Shown here piece by piece: positions 7,826-17,657 of a DNA stretch of 64,000 nucleotides. The stretch comes from Rubrolithibacter danxiaensis (lineage in GTDB: Bacteria > Bacteroidota > Bacteroidia > Sphingobacteriales > Sphingobacteriaceae). Location: the NCBI RefSeq assembly GCF_047272945.1, contig NZ_JBKOPS010000007.1, forward strand, positions 62,001-126,000, read 5' to 3'. A program made the translations under genes and the position numbers. The notes below the pieces were generated by a model, which worked only from the letters and a program-made list of their open reading frames with translations, did not search any database and was not told the origin of the DNA. Numbering within the stretch: the first letter of the stretch is position 1; each line of letters starts with the position of its first letter.

Positions 7826-8407
7826 TTACTGCAAATACTCACACTTTAAAGTCCGTAACGTAACAGAATAGCGTGTTTTTTTAACAGGACTAATGCTATG
7901 CTGCCAGTTCGTTCTTGAGTTACCTTGTATTATGTAAAGCGAACGCCTGTTTACGGGAAAGGAGACAAGGGATTTACGGTTTTGATTTCCCTTTTCATGC
8001 GGACGCAACCGGAATGTACAATCTGCAAGAAGAGATATGCCGGCGATAAGATTAAAGGGAAGAGCATCACGATGCCAGTTGATAACAGAACCTGGGGGAT
8101 ATTTTGTAATTAACAATTCTGCAAAATGACTTTCAGGTATTAACACCTTTGTGGCAACTTTTTTTATTAGTGTGTTAAATACCGGCGGAATTTCTTTTCC
8201 TTTAGATAGCGATCTTTGATCAAAATTATAATGATAGCCGAAACTTGCCACCCTTCGTTTGGCTTCAAATCCCTAGAAATTAAAAGTATGAAGGTCGAAT
8301 TTTAAAATTTCTTCACATAATTCCAGCTCTTCGGTTTCAGTTAAAAAATCGGGGAAATAAAGAAATCCTTCAGGAAATACTGGCGGCACAGGAAATAATG
8401 TATGCAT
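7826..8407 (-). pseudogene. AlkB-like 2-oxoglutarate/Fe(II) dioxygenase interrupted by an in-frame amber codon
   Basis: The frame from ATG at 8407 reads MHTLFPVPPVFPEGFLYFPD... to HTFNF, then TAG (8273-8275), then continues in the same frame GFEAKRRVASFGYHYNF to the stop at 7826, 193 codons in all. AlkB homologues of this type usually have a residue such as Gln between the F-x-F and GF-x-AKRR blocks, so a CAG to TAG change explains the break. The catalytic set is intact: iron ligands HRD (in WHRDALPF) and the later HSIS histidine, and the 2-oxoglutarate arginines in RYSVTLR. A GTG at 8251 could in principle restart translation but would lose the N-terminal third. Intact, it would repair alkylated bases oxidatively. 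An upstream terminator lies 10 bases before the ATG. Confidence 0.8.
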
Positions 8408-8416
8408 ATAATAAAA

Positions 8417-8441
8417 AAACAGCTCTTAGGGAGAGCTGTTT
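8417..8441 (-). terminator. terminator of the GH125 gene
   Basis: A perfect 10-bp stem AAACAGCTCT/AGAGCTGTTT with a 5-base loop, followed on the minus strand by TTTTATTAT. It ends 10 bases before the alkB-like ATG. Confidence 0.82.
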
Positions 8442-8498
8442 CAATGAATAACACTAATATAGGTATCCGGCAGGGAATTAATACCTCACAGATATAAA

Positions 8499-9917
8499 TT
8501 ATATAAGCAAATGCGGCTTTTCTTTATAAGTCTTCCATAAAAACTCACCAAAAATAGTATTGGCCCATGCAAACCATTTTCGTGTAAATTTTTCAGGATT
8601 ATCTTTATGGAAAGATTCATGCATAAAACCGGTGCCTCCATGTGTATTTTGTAAGGTTCGGATACAATAGCGAATCTCGTTATCATCTGTACTGGTTAGG
8701 CCGCGGGCAACGAGGCTCATAGGCCAAATCATGTCCATACCAATATGGGGGCCTCCTATTCCTTCTGCAGCTTTACCTTTGAAGAAGAATGGATTCTCTT
8801 TCGATAACAGAAATTTCCGGGTATTCTGATAAACCGGATCTGTTACAGGAACAGCATCCAAATAAGGCAGGGCCAGTAAACTTGGAATGTTGGCATCATC
8901 CATCAGATTATGGCTGCCCATTCCGTTCACTTCATACGCGAACACTTGTCCAAACTCCGGATGATTAACAACTGCGTATTTTTTAAGTGCTTCCGATACT
9001 TCGTCAGATAAGGCAATCAGCTCTGCTGCCGTTTTTTGGTCTCCTTTAATTTCTTTCACCATTTCTGCGGCCTGTTTCAGGCTTACTACCGCAAAAAAGT
9101 TCGAAGGGATCAGAAAGGAGAATATAGTGGCATCATCGCTTGGACGAAATGCAGAACAGATCAATCCTACCGGCTTTACAGGATAACCGTATCCGTTCAT
9201 GGGAACGCCGTCTGTAGCCCAGGAAGTTCTACGCTGAAAATGATAGGGGCCATCATTTTCTTTACGCTGTTGTTCTTTGAATGTTTTGAGTATATTTTTT
9301 ACGGATGCCTCCCATTGTTCATCAAATGGTTTGGTATCCTTTGTATCTTTCCAGTAATGATAAGCCAGACGAATGGGGTAGCATAAGGAATCAATTTCCC
9401 ATTTACGCTCATGCAAGCCCGGTTTCATATCAGTAAGATCATCTTTCCACTCTCCTACTTTTGTTTCATCGTCATAAAAAGCATTTGCATAAGGATCTTT
9501 CAGAATGCACTGTACCTGTCTGTTTATTACACCCGCTACCAGATTCTGTAAAGGTTTATCCTGTTTCATAAAAGGCAGATAAGGCCACACCTGGGCGGTG
9601 CTGTCACGAAGCCACATTGCATCAATATCACCAGTTATCACGTAGGTATCCGGGCGATCATCTTTTACTTTATAAGTAACGGTAGTATCCAGGGTATTCG
9701 GAAAACAATTTTCCATCAACCAACACAGTTCCGGATTTTTTACATTTCTTTTAAACTCAGCTATTGCCTGCTCTACTGCTTTACTGGTAAAGTGTCTTTT
9801 AGATGCTGGTGTCCGAACAACGGGATAATCAGGATTGGCTGCCAAGGCGAAGGCTTTGCTGAATAACAAGCTTCCGCCGGCTATTCCGGTGGTTTTAATA
9901 AATGTTCTTCTTTTCAA
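8499..9917 (-). CDS. GH125 exo-alpha-mannosidase family protein, Tat-type export signal
   Basis: A 472-residue protein. The N-terminus MKRRTFIKTTGIAGGSLLFS is a Tat-like signal (RRxFI plus hydrophobic stretch). The body contains GDIDAMWLRDSTAQVWPYLP, WEIDSLCYPIRLAYHYW, SAFRPSDDATIFSFLIPSN and GGPHIGMDMIWPMSLVARG, the conserved blocks of the GH125 (formerly DUF1237) metal-independent exo-alpha-1,6-mannosidases. It probably trims alpha-mannosides, for example from N-glycans or fungal mannan, in the periplasm. The start is a TTG at 9917, forced by an in-frame TGA two codons upstream. It lies 86 bases after a Tat-signal Gfo/Idh oxidoreductase and may share its transcript. Confidence 0.87.
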   Translation of the reverse strand: MKRRTFIKTTGIAGGSLLFSKAFALAANPDYPVVRTPASKRHFTSKAVEQAIAEFKRNVKNPELCWLMENCFPNTLDTTVTYKVKDDRPDTYVITGDIDAMWLRDSTAQVWPYLPFMKQDKPLQNLVAGVINRQVQCILKDPYANAFYDDETKVGEWKDDLTDMKPGLHERKWEIDSLCYPIRLAYHYWKDTKDTKPFDEQWEASVKNILKTFKEQQRKENDGPYHFQRRTSWATDGVPMNGYGYPVKPVGLICSAFRPSDDATIFSFLIPSNFFAVVSLKQAAEMVKEIKGDQKTAAELIALSDEVSEALKKYAVVNHPEFGQVFAYEVNGMGSHNLMDDANIPSLLALPYLDAVPVTDPVYQNTRKFLLSKENPFFFKGKAAEGIGGPHIGMDMIWPMSLVARGLTSTDDNEIRYCIRTLQNTHGGTGFMHESFHKDNPEKFTRKWFAWANTIFGEFLWKTYKEKPHLLI

Positions 9918-10003
9918 AATTCAAATATTAGCTAATACGTATTAATTTATAAAAGGAAAATGCATTTCCTTTGTGTCTCAGCAAATGTAAAACTATTGTT
10001 TTA

Positions 10004-11119
10004 TCAGGTCAAATCAACTTTTTTCCCTGTTTTAACGGCAGCATAAATAGCGTCAATAATTTTTAAATCTTTCAACCCCTCTTCGCCATCTACAGGGACT
10101 ACCGGTTTTTTATCTTCTAATATGATGGCCGCCATTTCCTCCATTTGAACGGTTTGATGTGTTACGTGTGGTTGTGTCAGTTCGCCTTTATTTGTACGAC
10201 CCTGAATAGGGCCATAACCGGTAGCTGGCTGCAATTCAGCAAAACCTTTTTCAGCGTTCAAGAAAAATTTGTCCAGATTGTTCATGTTATAAGTTGACAG
10301 GCAAGAAGCCACAGCTCCGCCAGGAAAGCCTAACTGGAATAAAATAGTTTCATCTACTCCTTCTTTAAATTTTTGCTTGTCTGTTTTCGTTTCCTGTGCT
10401 GTAACCCATACAGGTTCTTCTCCTATCATATAGCGGGCACCGTTTATTGAATAAATACCAATATCCATCATTGAGCCACCGCCTGCAAGTTCACGGTTTA
10501 AACGCCATTGATTAGGGTCGCCTATTTTAAAGCCGCTTAATCCCTGAAAAAACAAAACTTTTCCGAATTCTCCAGCTTTGCGCATCCGGATCACTTCGAG
10601 GGTTTTCGGCTCGAAATGCATTCTGTATCCAACCAGCAGTTTTACATTCGCTTTTTTGCAGGCATTCACCATCTCCTGCCCTTCTTTTGCATTTATAGCC
10701 ATAGGTTTCTCACAAATTACATGCTTTCCGGCTTTAGCAACCCGTATAACCTGGTCATGATGTAAGGCGTTGGGTGTAATCACGTACACAGCATCAATAT
10801 CTTTATTGTCCTTTACCCGGTCGAAATTTTCATAGTTATAACAGTTTTTGTCAGGAATACCGTATTTACTTTGCCAGTCTTTAATCTTGGAAGGAGTTCC
10901 GCTTATAACGCCAACCAATTTCGCCCTTTTACAGCTTTGCATAGCTTCGGCAACACGTGTTCCGTAACTTCCCAAACCCATAATAGCAACCCTTAGCACA
11001 GGGCCTTCATAGGGCTGATCATAAAAATCTGTAATATTAGCTTTGCTTAAATACGGTAAAAAGGGCAGTGCAAGTGCCGAAACTGAAATTTTTTGCAAAA
11101 AGTCGCGACGAGAATTCAT
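10004..11119 (-). CDS. Gfo/Idh/MocA family oxidoreductase with Tat signal
   Basis: 371 residues. The twin-arginine signal MNSRRDFLQKISVSALALPF is followed by a Rossmann domain (RVAIMGLGSYGTRVAEAM), the EKP active-site motif (VICEKPMAINAKEGQEM) and the C-terminal alpha/beta domain (AGGGSMMDIGIYSINGARY). Relatives are exported NAD(P)-dependent sugar oxidoreductases or glycosidases. The gene precedes the GH125 mannosidase on the same strand, which suggests joint glycan processing (inference). Confidence 0.85.
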   Translation of the reverse strand: MNSRRDFLQKISVSALALPFLPYLSKANITDFYDQPYEGPVLRVAIMGLGSYGTRVAEAMQSCKRAKLVGVISGTPSKIKDWQSKYGIPDKNCYNYENFDRVKDNKDIDAVYVITPNALHHDQVIRVAKAGKHVICEKPMAINAKEGQEMVNACKKANVKLLVGYRMHFEPKTLEVIRMRKAGEFGKVLFFQGLSGFKIGDPNQWRLNRELAGGGSMMDIGIYSINGARYMIGEEPVWVTAQETKTDKQKFKEGVDETILFQLGFPGGAVASCLSTYNMNNLDKFFLNAEKGFAELQPATGYGPIQGRTNKGELTQPHVTHQTVQMEEMAAIILEDKKPVVPVDGEEGLKDLKIIDAIYAAVKTGKKVDLT

Positions 11120-11327
11120 AGTAAGAGTGATTTATAAATGATTCAGGCAATTATTGATTGTTCACAATATAAGAAGAGTGTACTAAAGCCCGAAAATTAA
11201 ATTAGAATTTCCAGATTCTGTAGAAGGATTAAGAAACCAGCTACCTAAAATTCTCAGTTAGTTATCTGTAAAGTTTACGGTTCAAAACAAGAGACTCGTA
11301 AAGGAGAAATTTATTAAAACTATTCCG

Positions 11328-13781
11328 TTAGTTTTTTACCCGTTGTTGTTCTTCATCCGCCCCGCCAGTGTTTTGTTTACTTTTTGCAGCCGTACCCTTG
11401 CTAAAGCTGTAGGTGAACGAAGCAATTACAACACGGGTATCCAGGTAATTATGGAAAGTAGCCTCTGCATTTGGAATATTTGTAATTTTTCCACTTGGTT
11501 CTATAGTGTGAAAAATATCACGTGCTGAAAGTTTAAGCGTTCCTTTGTTAGATAATATTTTCTTTTGAATACCGGCATCTACTGCCCATCTTGAACCAAT
11601 TTCAAATTGACCATATGTGCTTTTGGAGTTATAAAAACCTGTCAGTTCAGCGCTCCAGCCATGCTTGAAGGTAAATTGATTATTAGGTCTGATACTGAAA
11701 TAGGTAGAGCCGGAATTTAAAGTGCTTGAAGGAAGGTCTCCTCTGAATTTGTTATTCATCAGTTCTGCATAAATATTGCACATCCACCAGCTTCCCTTTT
11801 TAAGTGTTGTGTTTACCGAAACTCCCGCATTAATCCGTTTTCCAATATTTCCGGTGCTGCTTACAAAAACGTTTCCTTTCTGTTCAATGCTCTCTGTAAA
11901 TACATCGGTAGCATAATTATACAACAAGCTGAGTGTGAATCTATTATTCTGGTTAAATGACAATTCGAAATTATTGCTGAACTCCGGTTTAAGAAAGGGA
12001 TTGCCGCTAAAGTAAGAGAACTTGTCGAGCAGAAAGACAAAAGGGTTTAAATCCTGGTAGTAGGGCCTGCCAATGCGCCTGCCGTATGAAAAATTTAAAA
12101 GCTTCTTCCCTCCTGTATCCAGTTTGTAAGATAAATAGGCGGTTGGGAAAAGGCTGGTATAATTATTTCTGAAAGAGGAATCGGGTTTCGCAGCATTTCC
12201 TAACTGGTGTCCGTCTCCGATTGTATTTTCCAGCCTCAATCCGGTTTGTAGAGATAAACGTCGAAAATCTTTATTAAAATTCAGATAAGCCGCATTGATG
12301 TTTTCTTTATACCTGAACCGGTTTGTCTTATTATAATCCACAGAGGGAACATTATTAATATAGTTGAAATAATTAGCCGCATTATCGGTAGAAACATAAC
12401 TTGTTTTTACTCCGGCTGCAATTTTAGCTTTTCCTTTTATGGGAAGGGTATAATCTGCCTTAGCAGAATAAATATTAATTACGGAAGGAAGATCTGCTTT
12501 TAATATTTCGGAACTTTTTAAGGTGTTATCCGGGAAGAAAATATTATTACGAAATGACTGATCGGTGCCGGAGTTGTATTTTACATAATCCAGGTCAAAA
12601 CTTAAGGATTTGCCTGTACTGTCGTATTGGTGGTTGAAATTAAGATTTATACTGCCGTTTTTGAAAACATTGTCCTCGCCGTTAGTAGCATATATTAATG
12701 AATCTATAGAACCTGTTCCGTTAAAGAGCTCACTATTTACCGGCCTGGATTCGTCATTGGTATTGTATGAACCGTTTAATACAATCCCGATAGTAGTTTT
12801 ATCGCTCAAATAGTAATCTATTCCTGCTTTCAAGGTGGGAGTTCTTTCTTCAGGATAAAAGAAGGAGGTTGAAGCAAACACAGAATTCAACGTTCCGTCT
12901 GGCTGAAAATAACGTCTCTCCAGATCTAACTGTCTCCATGAATCCTGCATATTAAAACTTGCATTGGTAAAGAAGTTAAATTTATTAATGCGATAATTCA
13001 GGTTAATACTTTCATTATTTCTCCAGTAAACACCTTTTCCGATGCTGGCGGAAAAGCTGCCGTTTATGCCGTTAATTTTTGACTTTTTTGTTTTAATATT
13101 AATAACCCCGGCATTACCTGCTGCGTCGTACTTTGCGGGAGGATTTGTTATAAGTTCAATCTGATTGATTGTACCCGAAGGAAGAGACTTCAGGTAGGCC
13201 GCAAGGTCAGCGGCTGAAAGATAGGTTGGACGATCATCTATTAATACAAGTACTCCTGATTTGCCTTTCAGACTTATTGACCCGTTTTGATCTACTGTAA
13301 CACCCGGTGTTTTCTCTAAAAGTTCAAGCGCATTGGTGCCGGTATTTGAAATGAGTGCATCTACATTTACTACCGTACGATCAGTTTTCTGCTCAATAAG
13401 TGATTTTTGCCCCAGTACAGCAACTTCTTTCAGCATATTAGGATTAGTTTGCAAAGTAATTACAGGCAGTTCTATATGTGGATTTGCAGCATCTATTACA
13501 ATATTTTTACTTCTGAAAGATGTATATCCCATCATGGAAACTTTTAAACTATAGCTTCCTTCTTTCAAGTTTTCAAACACGAATTTACCGTCAGTGCCTG
13601 AAAGGCTTGTTTTAACGAGAGAGGAGTCGGGTAATTTCAAAAGAAGTATGGTGGCTGATTCTAAAGGCTGATTGGTGTTATCGTCGATCGAACCACTTAT
13701 TTTTCCTGCTGATTGTGCACATAAGAGGGGGCTGGCAATAAAAAAAAGAACAGGAACGAGCAGTAAAATTTTGGATCTCAT
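11328..13781 (-). CDS. TonB-dependent outer-membrane beta-barrel protein (CarboxypepD_reg, plug, OMP_b-brl_3)
   Basis: 817 residues. A Sec signal (MRSKILLLVPVLFFIASPLL) is followed by a carboxypeptidase regulatory-like domain (KISGSIDDNTNQPLESATIL to about residue 110), a plug (RTVVNVDALISNTGTNALELLEKTPGV through PPAKYDAAGNAGVINIKTKK) and a long barrel rich in alternating aromatic strands. The protein resembles the Bacteroidota outer membrane beta-barrel family that lacks a SusD partner. No SusD, sigma or anti-sigma gene is adjacent, so the substrate is unknown, possibly a siderophore or peptide. It stands alone with spacers on both sides. Confidence 0.87.
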   Translation of the reverse strand: MRSKILLLVPVLFFIASPLLCAQSAGKISGSIDDNTNQPLESATILLLKLPDSSLVKTSLSGTDGKFVFENLKEGSYSLKVSMMGYTSFRSKNIVIDAANPHIELPVITLQTNPNMLKEVAVLGQKSLIEQKTDRTVVNVDALISNTGTNALELLEKTPGVTVDQNGSISLKGKSGVLVLIDDRPTYLSAADLAAYLKSLPSGTINQIELITNPPAKYDAAGNAGVINIKTKKSKINGINGSFSASIGKGVYWRNNESINLNYRINKFNFFTNASFNMQDSWRQLDLERRYFQPDGTLNSVFASTSFFYPEERTPTLKAGIDYYLSDKTTIGIVLNGSYNTNDESRPVNSELFNGTGSIDSLIYATNGEDNVFKNGSINLNFNHQYDSTGKSLSFDLDYVKYNSGTDQSFRNNIFFPDNTLKSSEILKADLPSVINIYSAKADYTLPIKGKAKIAAGVKTSYVSTDNAANYFNYINNVPSVDYNKTNRFRYKENINAAYLNFNKDFRRLSLQTGLRLENTIGDGHQLGNAAKPDSSFRNNYTSLFPTAYLSYKLDTGGKKLLNFSYGRRIGRPYYQDLNPFVFLLDKFSYFSGNPFLKPEFSNNFELSFNQNNRFTLSLLYNYATDVFTESIEQKGNVFVSSTGNIGKRINAGVSVNTTLKKGSWWMCNIYAELMNNKFRGDLPSSTLNSGSTYFSIRPNNQFTFKHGWSAELTGFYNSKSTYGQFEIGSRWAVDAGIQKKILSNKGTLKLSARDIFHTIEPSGKITNIPNAEATFHNYLDTRVVIASFTYSFSKGTAAKSKQNTGGADEEQQRVKN

Positions 13782-13958
13782 GGTTGCGAATTTAAATTCT
13801 CTTTTTGTTGTAAATTATTCGTCTACCATAAGACGCATTAAACTTATGTTTCGTTACAATCTGCTACGATACTTTTTAGACGCAAATAGATTTATATGAG
13901 AAAATCAATGATAAGCAATATGAAGGTTCCCGGAAGTATGTTGTATGTTAAATTATTT

Positions 13959-15986
13959 TCAGTTTTCCTGAATTTTTTCAGGAATTTCGAAATAGAAGGT
14001 TGAGCCTTTGCCGGGTGAACTTTCTACCCACATCCTTCCCTTGTGCCGATTGATGATCTCATGTGAAATATACAAACCTATTCCCAGGCCTGATATATGC
14101 GAAGCAAGGTCATCTACGCGGTAGAATCTGGTAAAAATACGGTCCAGGTATTCTGGCTTTATACCGATGCCAAAATCCTGTACGGCAAATGTTATTCGCT
14201 CATTTGATTTTCGCACACTTACTATTACCCTATTTGCTTGCGGAGAATATTTCATGGCATTTGAGATCAGGTTGATAATTACCTGTTCAATCCGGTTCCT
14301 GTCGGCATATACTTCGATATATGAGTCAATCGAGTTAAATTCTATTGAATGGGTTTTGCTTTCATGGCGCATCATTTCCAATATTTCCTCTGTCAGGCTA
14401 ACAATATTGAAGCTGCTAAACATAAATGGCAGTTTACCTGCTTCTATTTTAGAGATATCCAGTAAGTCGGAAATGAGATTAGATAATTTAGCAGTTTGTT
14501 GCAATGCTTTTACTATAAAAGCATTATAAGTTCCTTCATTTAATAAACTTTTTTGTAATATTTGTAAATAACCTTTTATGCTTGTAACGGGAGTTTTTAG
14601 TTCGTGGCTTGCAAGGCCTATAAATTCATCTTTCTTGGAATTCAGCTTTTGTACTTCGTCCAGTAACTTTGCATTCTCTAAAGCTATGGCTGCCTGCGAT
14701 ACTACACCTACAAGCAGTTTTTCATGGTCGTCTGTAAATTTTGCAGGCTGAGAGTGTCCAAAAAATAGCCCTCCTATCACAGTGCCGTCTTTGGCAATAA
14801 CCGGGATAGCCAGGTAACTTACTACAGGTAAGTGCCCTTTCGGCATACCATAAAAAGGTGGGTTTTTGCCATATCTTGGATCTTTTTTAATATCATCTGA
14901 GCGTAAAACTCCTTCTCCGCTAAAGGTAGTATGAAAAACAGCAGAGTTTCGGGGCATGCCAAATTCTTCAAATGCTTCTTTTGGAGCTCCTGATAAGGTA
15001 TATAGCACGTACGACTCGCTATTCTCATTTACCGTATTGTAAAAAAACGCTCCAAACTCTGCTCCCATTAAGCGGGTTGTTGAATCTGTTACCTTCTGTA
15101 AAATACTTTGGGTATCCAGATCCTCCGATATAGCTTTACCAATTGAGTTTAAAATTTCCAGATTTTCTGAATGTTCTCTCAGTTTTTCCTCTGATAATTT
15201 TCGCTCAGAAATATCCCGGGCTATTTTAGAGGCACCTATAATTTTGCCATTTTTATCCTTTACTGCCGATACGGTTAAAGAAAGAGGAACCCTCTTTCCA
15301 TGTTTCGTTACCCGCACTGTTTCAAAATGGTCCACTTTTTCACCCACACTTACTTTACTGATAATCAAATCTTCTTCGGCTATTCTCTCAGGCGGAATAA
15401 GCATTCTGATATTCATTCTAACAGCTTCCTGCTCAGTGTAGCCAAACAGTTTTTCCGCTGCCTGATTCCAGCTTGTAATTACCCCTTGCAGTGTTTTGCT
15501 GATTATAACATCATCAGAAGATTCAACAATAGCAGCCAGCCTTCCCTGCTTTTCTTCAACCTGTTTTTGCTCAGTAATATCCAGTAAGGTATTAACAGCG
15601 CCTGTCAGTTCGCCGAAAGAATCAAAAACAGGGACCGGATGGGGAAGAATATTACGCCGAACCCCATCGGGCCGCTCAACGATAATCTCCTCGCCGGTAA
15701 CAGAAACTTTTTCTTGTAACGCTTTGGCCATTGGGCTCGAAGCCAGTGAAATAGGATTTCCTTCAGGAGTAAATATTTTCCAGGAACCCGACCACATATC
15801 TTTACCTATTACCGGTTCTTTACCCCATAATGTGGCAGCAGCACGATTATATGAAGTGATAAAGCCATTTTTATCGCAGGTATAAATTGCTATCGGAACA
15901 TGATCAATGCAATTGGAAGGAAAACCTTCGGACGGACTTTTAACTCCTCCAAAAATTGCAGATGTATCCTGATATGATGTTGACAT
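13959..15986 (-). CDS. PAS-PAS-GAF sensor histidine kinase (soluble, orphan)
   Basis: About 675 residues from the Met at 15986 (MSTSYQDTSAIFGG); an upstream extension to 16061 adds a hydrophobic stretch that looks non-coding. Domain order: PAS 1 (VPIAIYTCDKNGFITSYNRAA), PAS 2 (GVITSWNQAAEKLFGYTEQEA, with DISERK cap), GAF (LNSIGKAISEDLDTQSILQKV to about residue 420), coiled linker, HisKA (GLASHELKTPVTSIKGYLQ; phospho-His in SHELK) and HATPase (NLISNAMKYSP, FGIGIKPEYLDRIF, GLGIGLYISHEI). No membrane segment is seen, so it probably senses a cytoplasmic signal. No response regulator gene is nearby. Confidence 0.9.
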   Translation of the reverse strand: MSTSYQDTSAIFGGVKSPSEGFPSNCIDHVPIAIYTCDKNGFITSYNRAAATLWGKEPVIGKDMWSGSWKIFTPEGNPISLASSPMAKALQEKVSVTGEEIIVERPDGVRRNILPHPVPVFDSFGELTGAVNTLLDITEQKQVEEKQGRLAAIVESSDDVIISKTLQGVITSWNQAAEKLFGYTEQEAVRMNIRMLIPPERIAEEDLIISKVSVGEKVDHFETVRVTKHGKRVPLSLTVSAVKDKNGKIIGASKIARDISERKLSEEKLREHSENLEILNSIGKAISEDLDTQSILQKVTDSTTRLMGAEFGAFFYNTVNENSESYVLYTLSGAPKEAFEEFGMPRNSAVFHTTFSGEGVLRSDDIKKDPRYGKNPPFYGMPKGHLPVVSYLAIPVIAKDGTVIGGLFFGHSQPAKFTDDHEKLLVGVVSQAAIALENAKLLDEVQKLNSKKDEFIGLASHELKTPVTSIKGYLQILQKSLLNEGTYNAFIVKALQQTAKLSNLISDLLDISKIEAGKLPFMFSSFNIVSLTEEILEMMRHESKTHSIEFNSIDSYIEVYADRNRIEQVIINLISNAMKYSPQANRVIVSVRKSNERITFAVQDFGIGIKPEYLDRIFTRFYRVDDLASHISGLGIGLYISHEIINRHKGRMWVESSPGKGSTFYFEIPEKIQEN

Positions 15987-16184
15987 TCCTGATAAAGATA
16001 AACAAAGGTAGAGGATTATACGGCTAATGGAAAAACAATAGGTATAAATGCAAGTACACACATAAAAGTATCAGCAATAATACATGGCGATACTTGCTGT
16101 CAAATTAATTGTTCCTGATATACAATTCTTAGTCAACAAAATTTCCCTTTCCCAAAAATTGAGTATAATTTATAGTTTTGTTAC

Positions 16185-16460
16185 TCATTCGTGGGTAGTG
16201 CCTTCTTCTGAATCAGATTCCATCTTTTCTGATTCGCCACCATGTGTCAGTACTAATGTCACTACCATAATAAAGGCAAGTAAAGAAGTCCAGGCCCAGG
16301 GCTGGAGATATAATGGCAAACCATGAGTATGTCTGAATCCGTCAGTTGCTATATTCCATATCCGGTCACTTGTAAATGTGAAATAAAACACAACGGCCAG
16401 GGCAATCAAAAAAACGTCAAGAAATATAAAAAAGTTTTTTGGAGATACGTGACTTTTCAT
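16185..16460 (-). CDS. small two-helix membrane protein (91 aa)
   Basis: MKSHVSPKNFFIFLDVFLI... Two hydrophobic helices (about residues 10-29 and 55-73) flank a short polar loop containing FRHTHGLPLYLQPWAW, and the C-terminus is acidic (ESEKMESDSEEGTTHE). No family is recognised. It sits alone upstream of the kinase gene, on the same strand. Confidence 0.6.
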   Translation of the reverse strand: MKSHVSPKNFFIFLDVFLIALAVVFYFTFTSDRIWNIATDGFRHTHGLPLYLQPWAWTSLLAFIMVVTLVLTHGGESEKMESDSEEGTTHE

Positions 16461-16574
16461 AGCAGGATTATTTAGATACCTTTAAAACAAGAAAAGAGGC
16501 GTTTAAGTTTAACTTTTCTTAATATTAAGAATTACTTCATAAACAAAGCATTTTATTTAGCTATTACATTTTCA

Positions 16575-17513
16575 TTACCTGCTTTTTCCGATAACATGCA
16601 GACTTACTAAACTGGTATGGGGTAGACCCAGGGTATTTCCCGGAGTAATTTCTAATAAGTTTTGTAGATATACTTCCATTATCCCTTTTGATACTCTTTT
16701 CTTTGATTCTTCAAATTCGGGCATTATAAATTCCAAAGGCTTGCCATAATGCATTATTCCTTTGTTATCCACCAGAACTAAAAATGAATGATTAAAATCT
16801 TTGTATGCTTTGTTTATGGTAATGTAAAATGTAGGATGAATGTAAGCGTCTGAAAGGCTGATGTTATTCAACGGATCTTTTTCAACCTGCAGTTTTTTTA
16901 CTTCAATAACAGGGCTTTTACTTTTTAAAACTACAGGATTTCGTGCTGCAAAAGCGCTGTCAATATTTCCAGGATTTCTGTTTGCCTTTTCGGCAAGAGA
17001 GCGGATAAACAAGGTATCTCTTTTTTTTGGTTTTCTTAGACTATCCAGGTTACCATGAAAAACTTTATTAATGTATGCATCAGAATAGAATTTCATTAAT
17101 ACGTTCGACATTTCTTTAGACACAACACGTGATTCTACTTTCAAAAGTTGTAATAGCAAGCTATCCTGGCCTAGCTGTTTGAAGCGGAACCATTCGCCGG
17201 CAAAGTTGAAAACGGAATCGTGACTAAAAGTAACTGGAAAATGAAAAAAACGTTTCCTTTCCGGACTATAAACCTTTACAGAATCATCTGATAAAAATTC
17301 CATTACCCATTCGGGTTCCTGCTGAAAGCCAATTTCATTAAAAGCAAGTCCGTTTTCAAAAGACCTGCGCACCTCTGTAAACCTGATCCCCTTAATGCTT
17401 TGAAATGACGGCTTTTTTATCCCTCGGGTGTTAGCACTTCCTTCAGATGAATTGCAGGAATAAAAAGCAAGGGAACTGATTAAAAGGAATCCTATACAAA
17501 TTACAGATCTCAT
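16575..17513 (-). CDS. putative lipoprotein of unknown function
   Basis: About 312 residues. The preferred start is the Met at 17513 because it begins a lipoprotein signal peptide, MRSVICIGFLLISSLAFYSC, with the lipidation Cys at residue 20 or so; a frame extended to 17603 would bury this signal and overlap the divergent gene's upstream region. The mature part is beta-rich and charged, ending LVSLHVIGKSR. I recognise no domain. It is divergent from the sugar-isomerase-like gene, and the two starts are 145 bases apart. Confidence 0.65.
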   Translation of the reverse strand: MRSVICIGFLLISSLAFYSCNSSEGSANTRGIKKPSFQSIKGIRFTEVRRSFENGLAFNEIGFQQEPEWVMEFLSDDSVKVYSPERKRFFHFPVTFSHDSVFNFAGEWFRFKQLGQDSLLLQLLKVESRVVSKEMSNVLMKFYSDAYINKVFHGNLDSLRKPKKRDTLFIRSLAEKANRNPGNIDSAFAARNPVVLKSKSPVIEVKKLQVEKDPLNNISLSDAYIHPTFYITINKAYKDFNHSFLVLVDNKGIMHYGKPLEFIMPEFEESKKRVSKGIMEVYLQNLLEITPGNTLGLPHTSLVSLHVIGKSR

Positions 17514-17657
17514 CAAAAATTGAATTGCGCTAAATATACCACTCTGTGTTCTACTTTTCTTGTGTGTATATAAAAAGCATTTATGGAAATAAAATTGCAT
17601 CACTGCGGCAATTTCTTTTTAATTATTTTAGCTGAAATCAATAAATCTGAATTTTTA

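Noticed and set aside
14167..15885. Several open plus-strand frames of 95-129 codons opposite the PAS-GAF kinase
   Set aside because: All lie antisense to a clear kinase gene and show no recognisable protein features.
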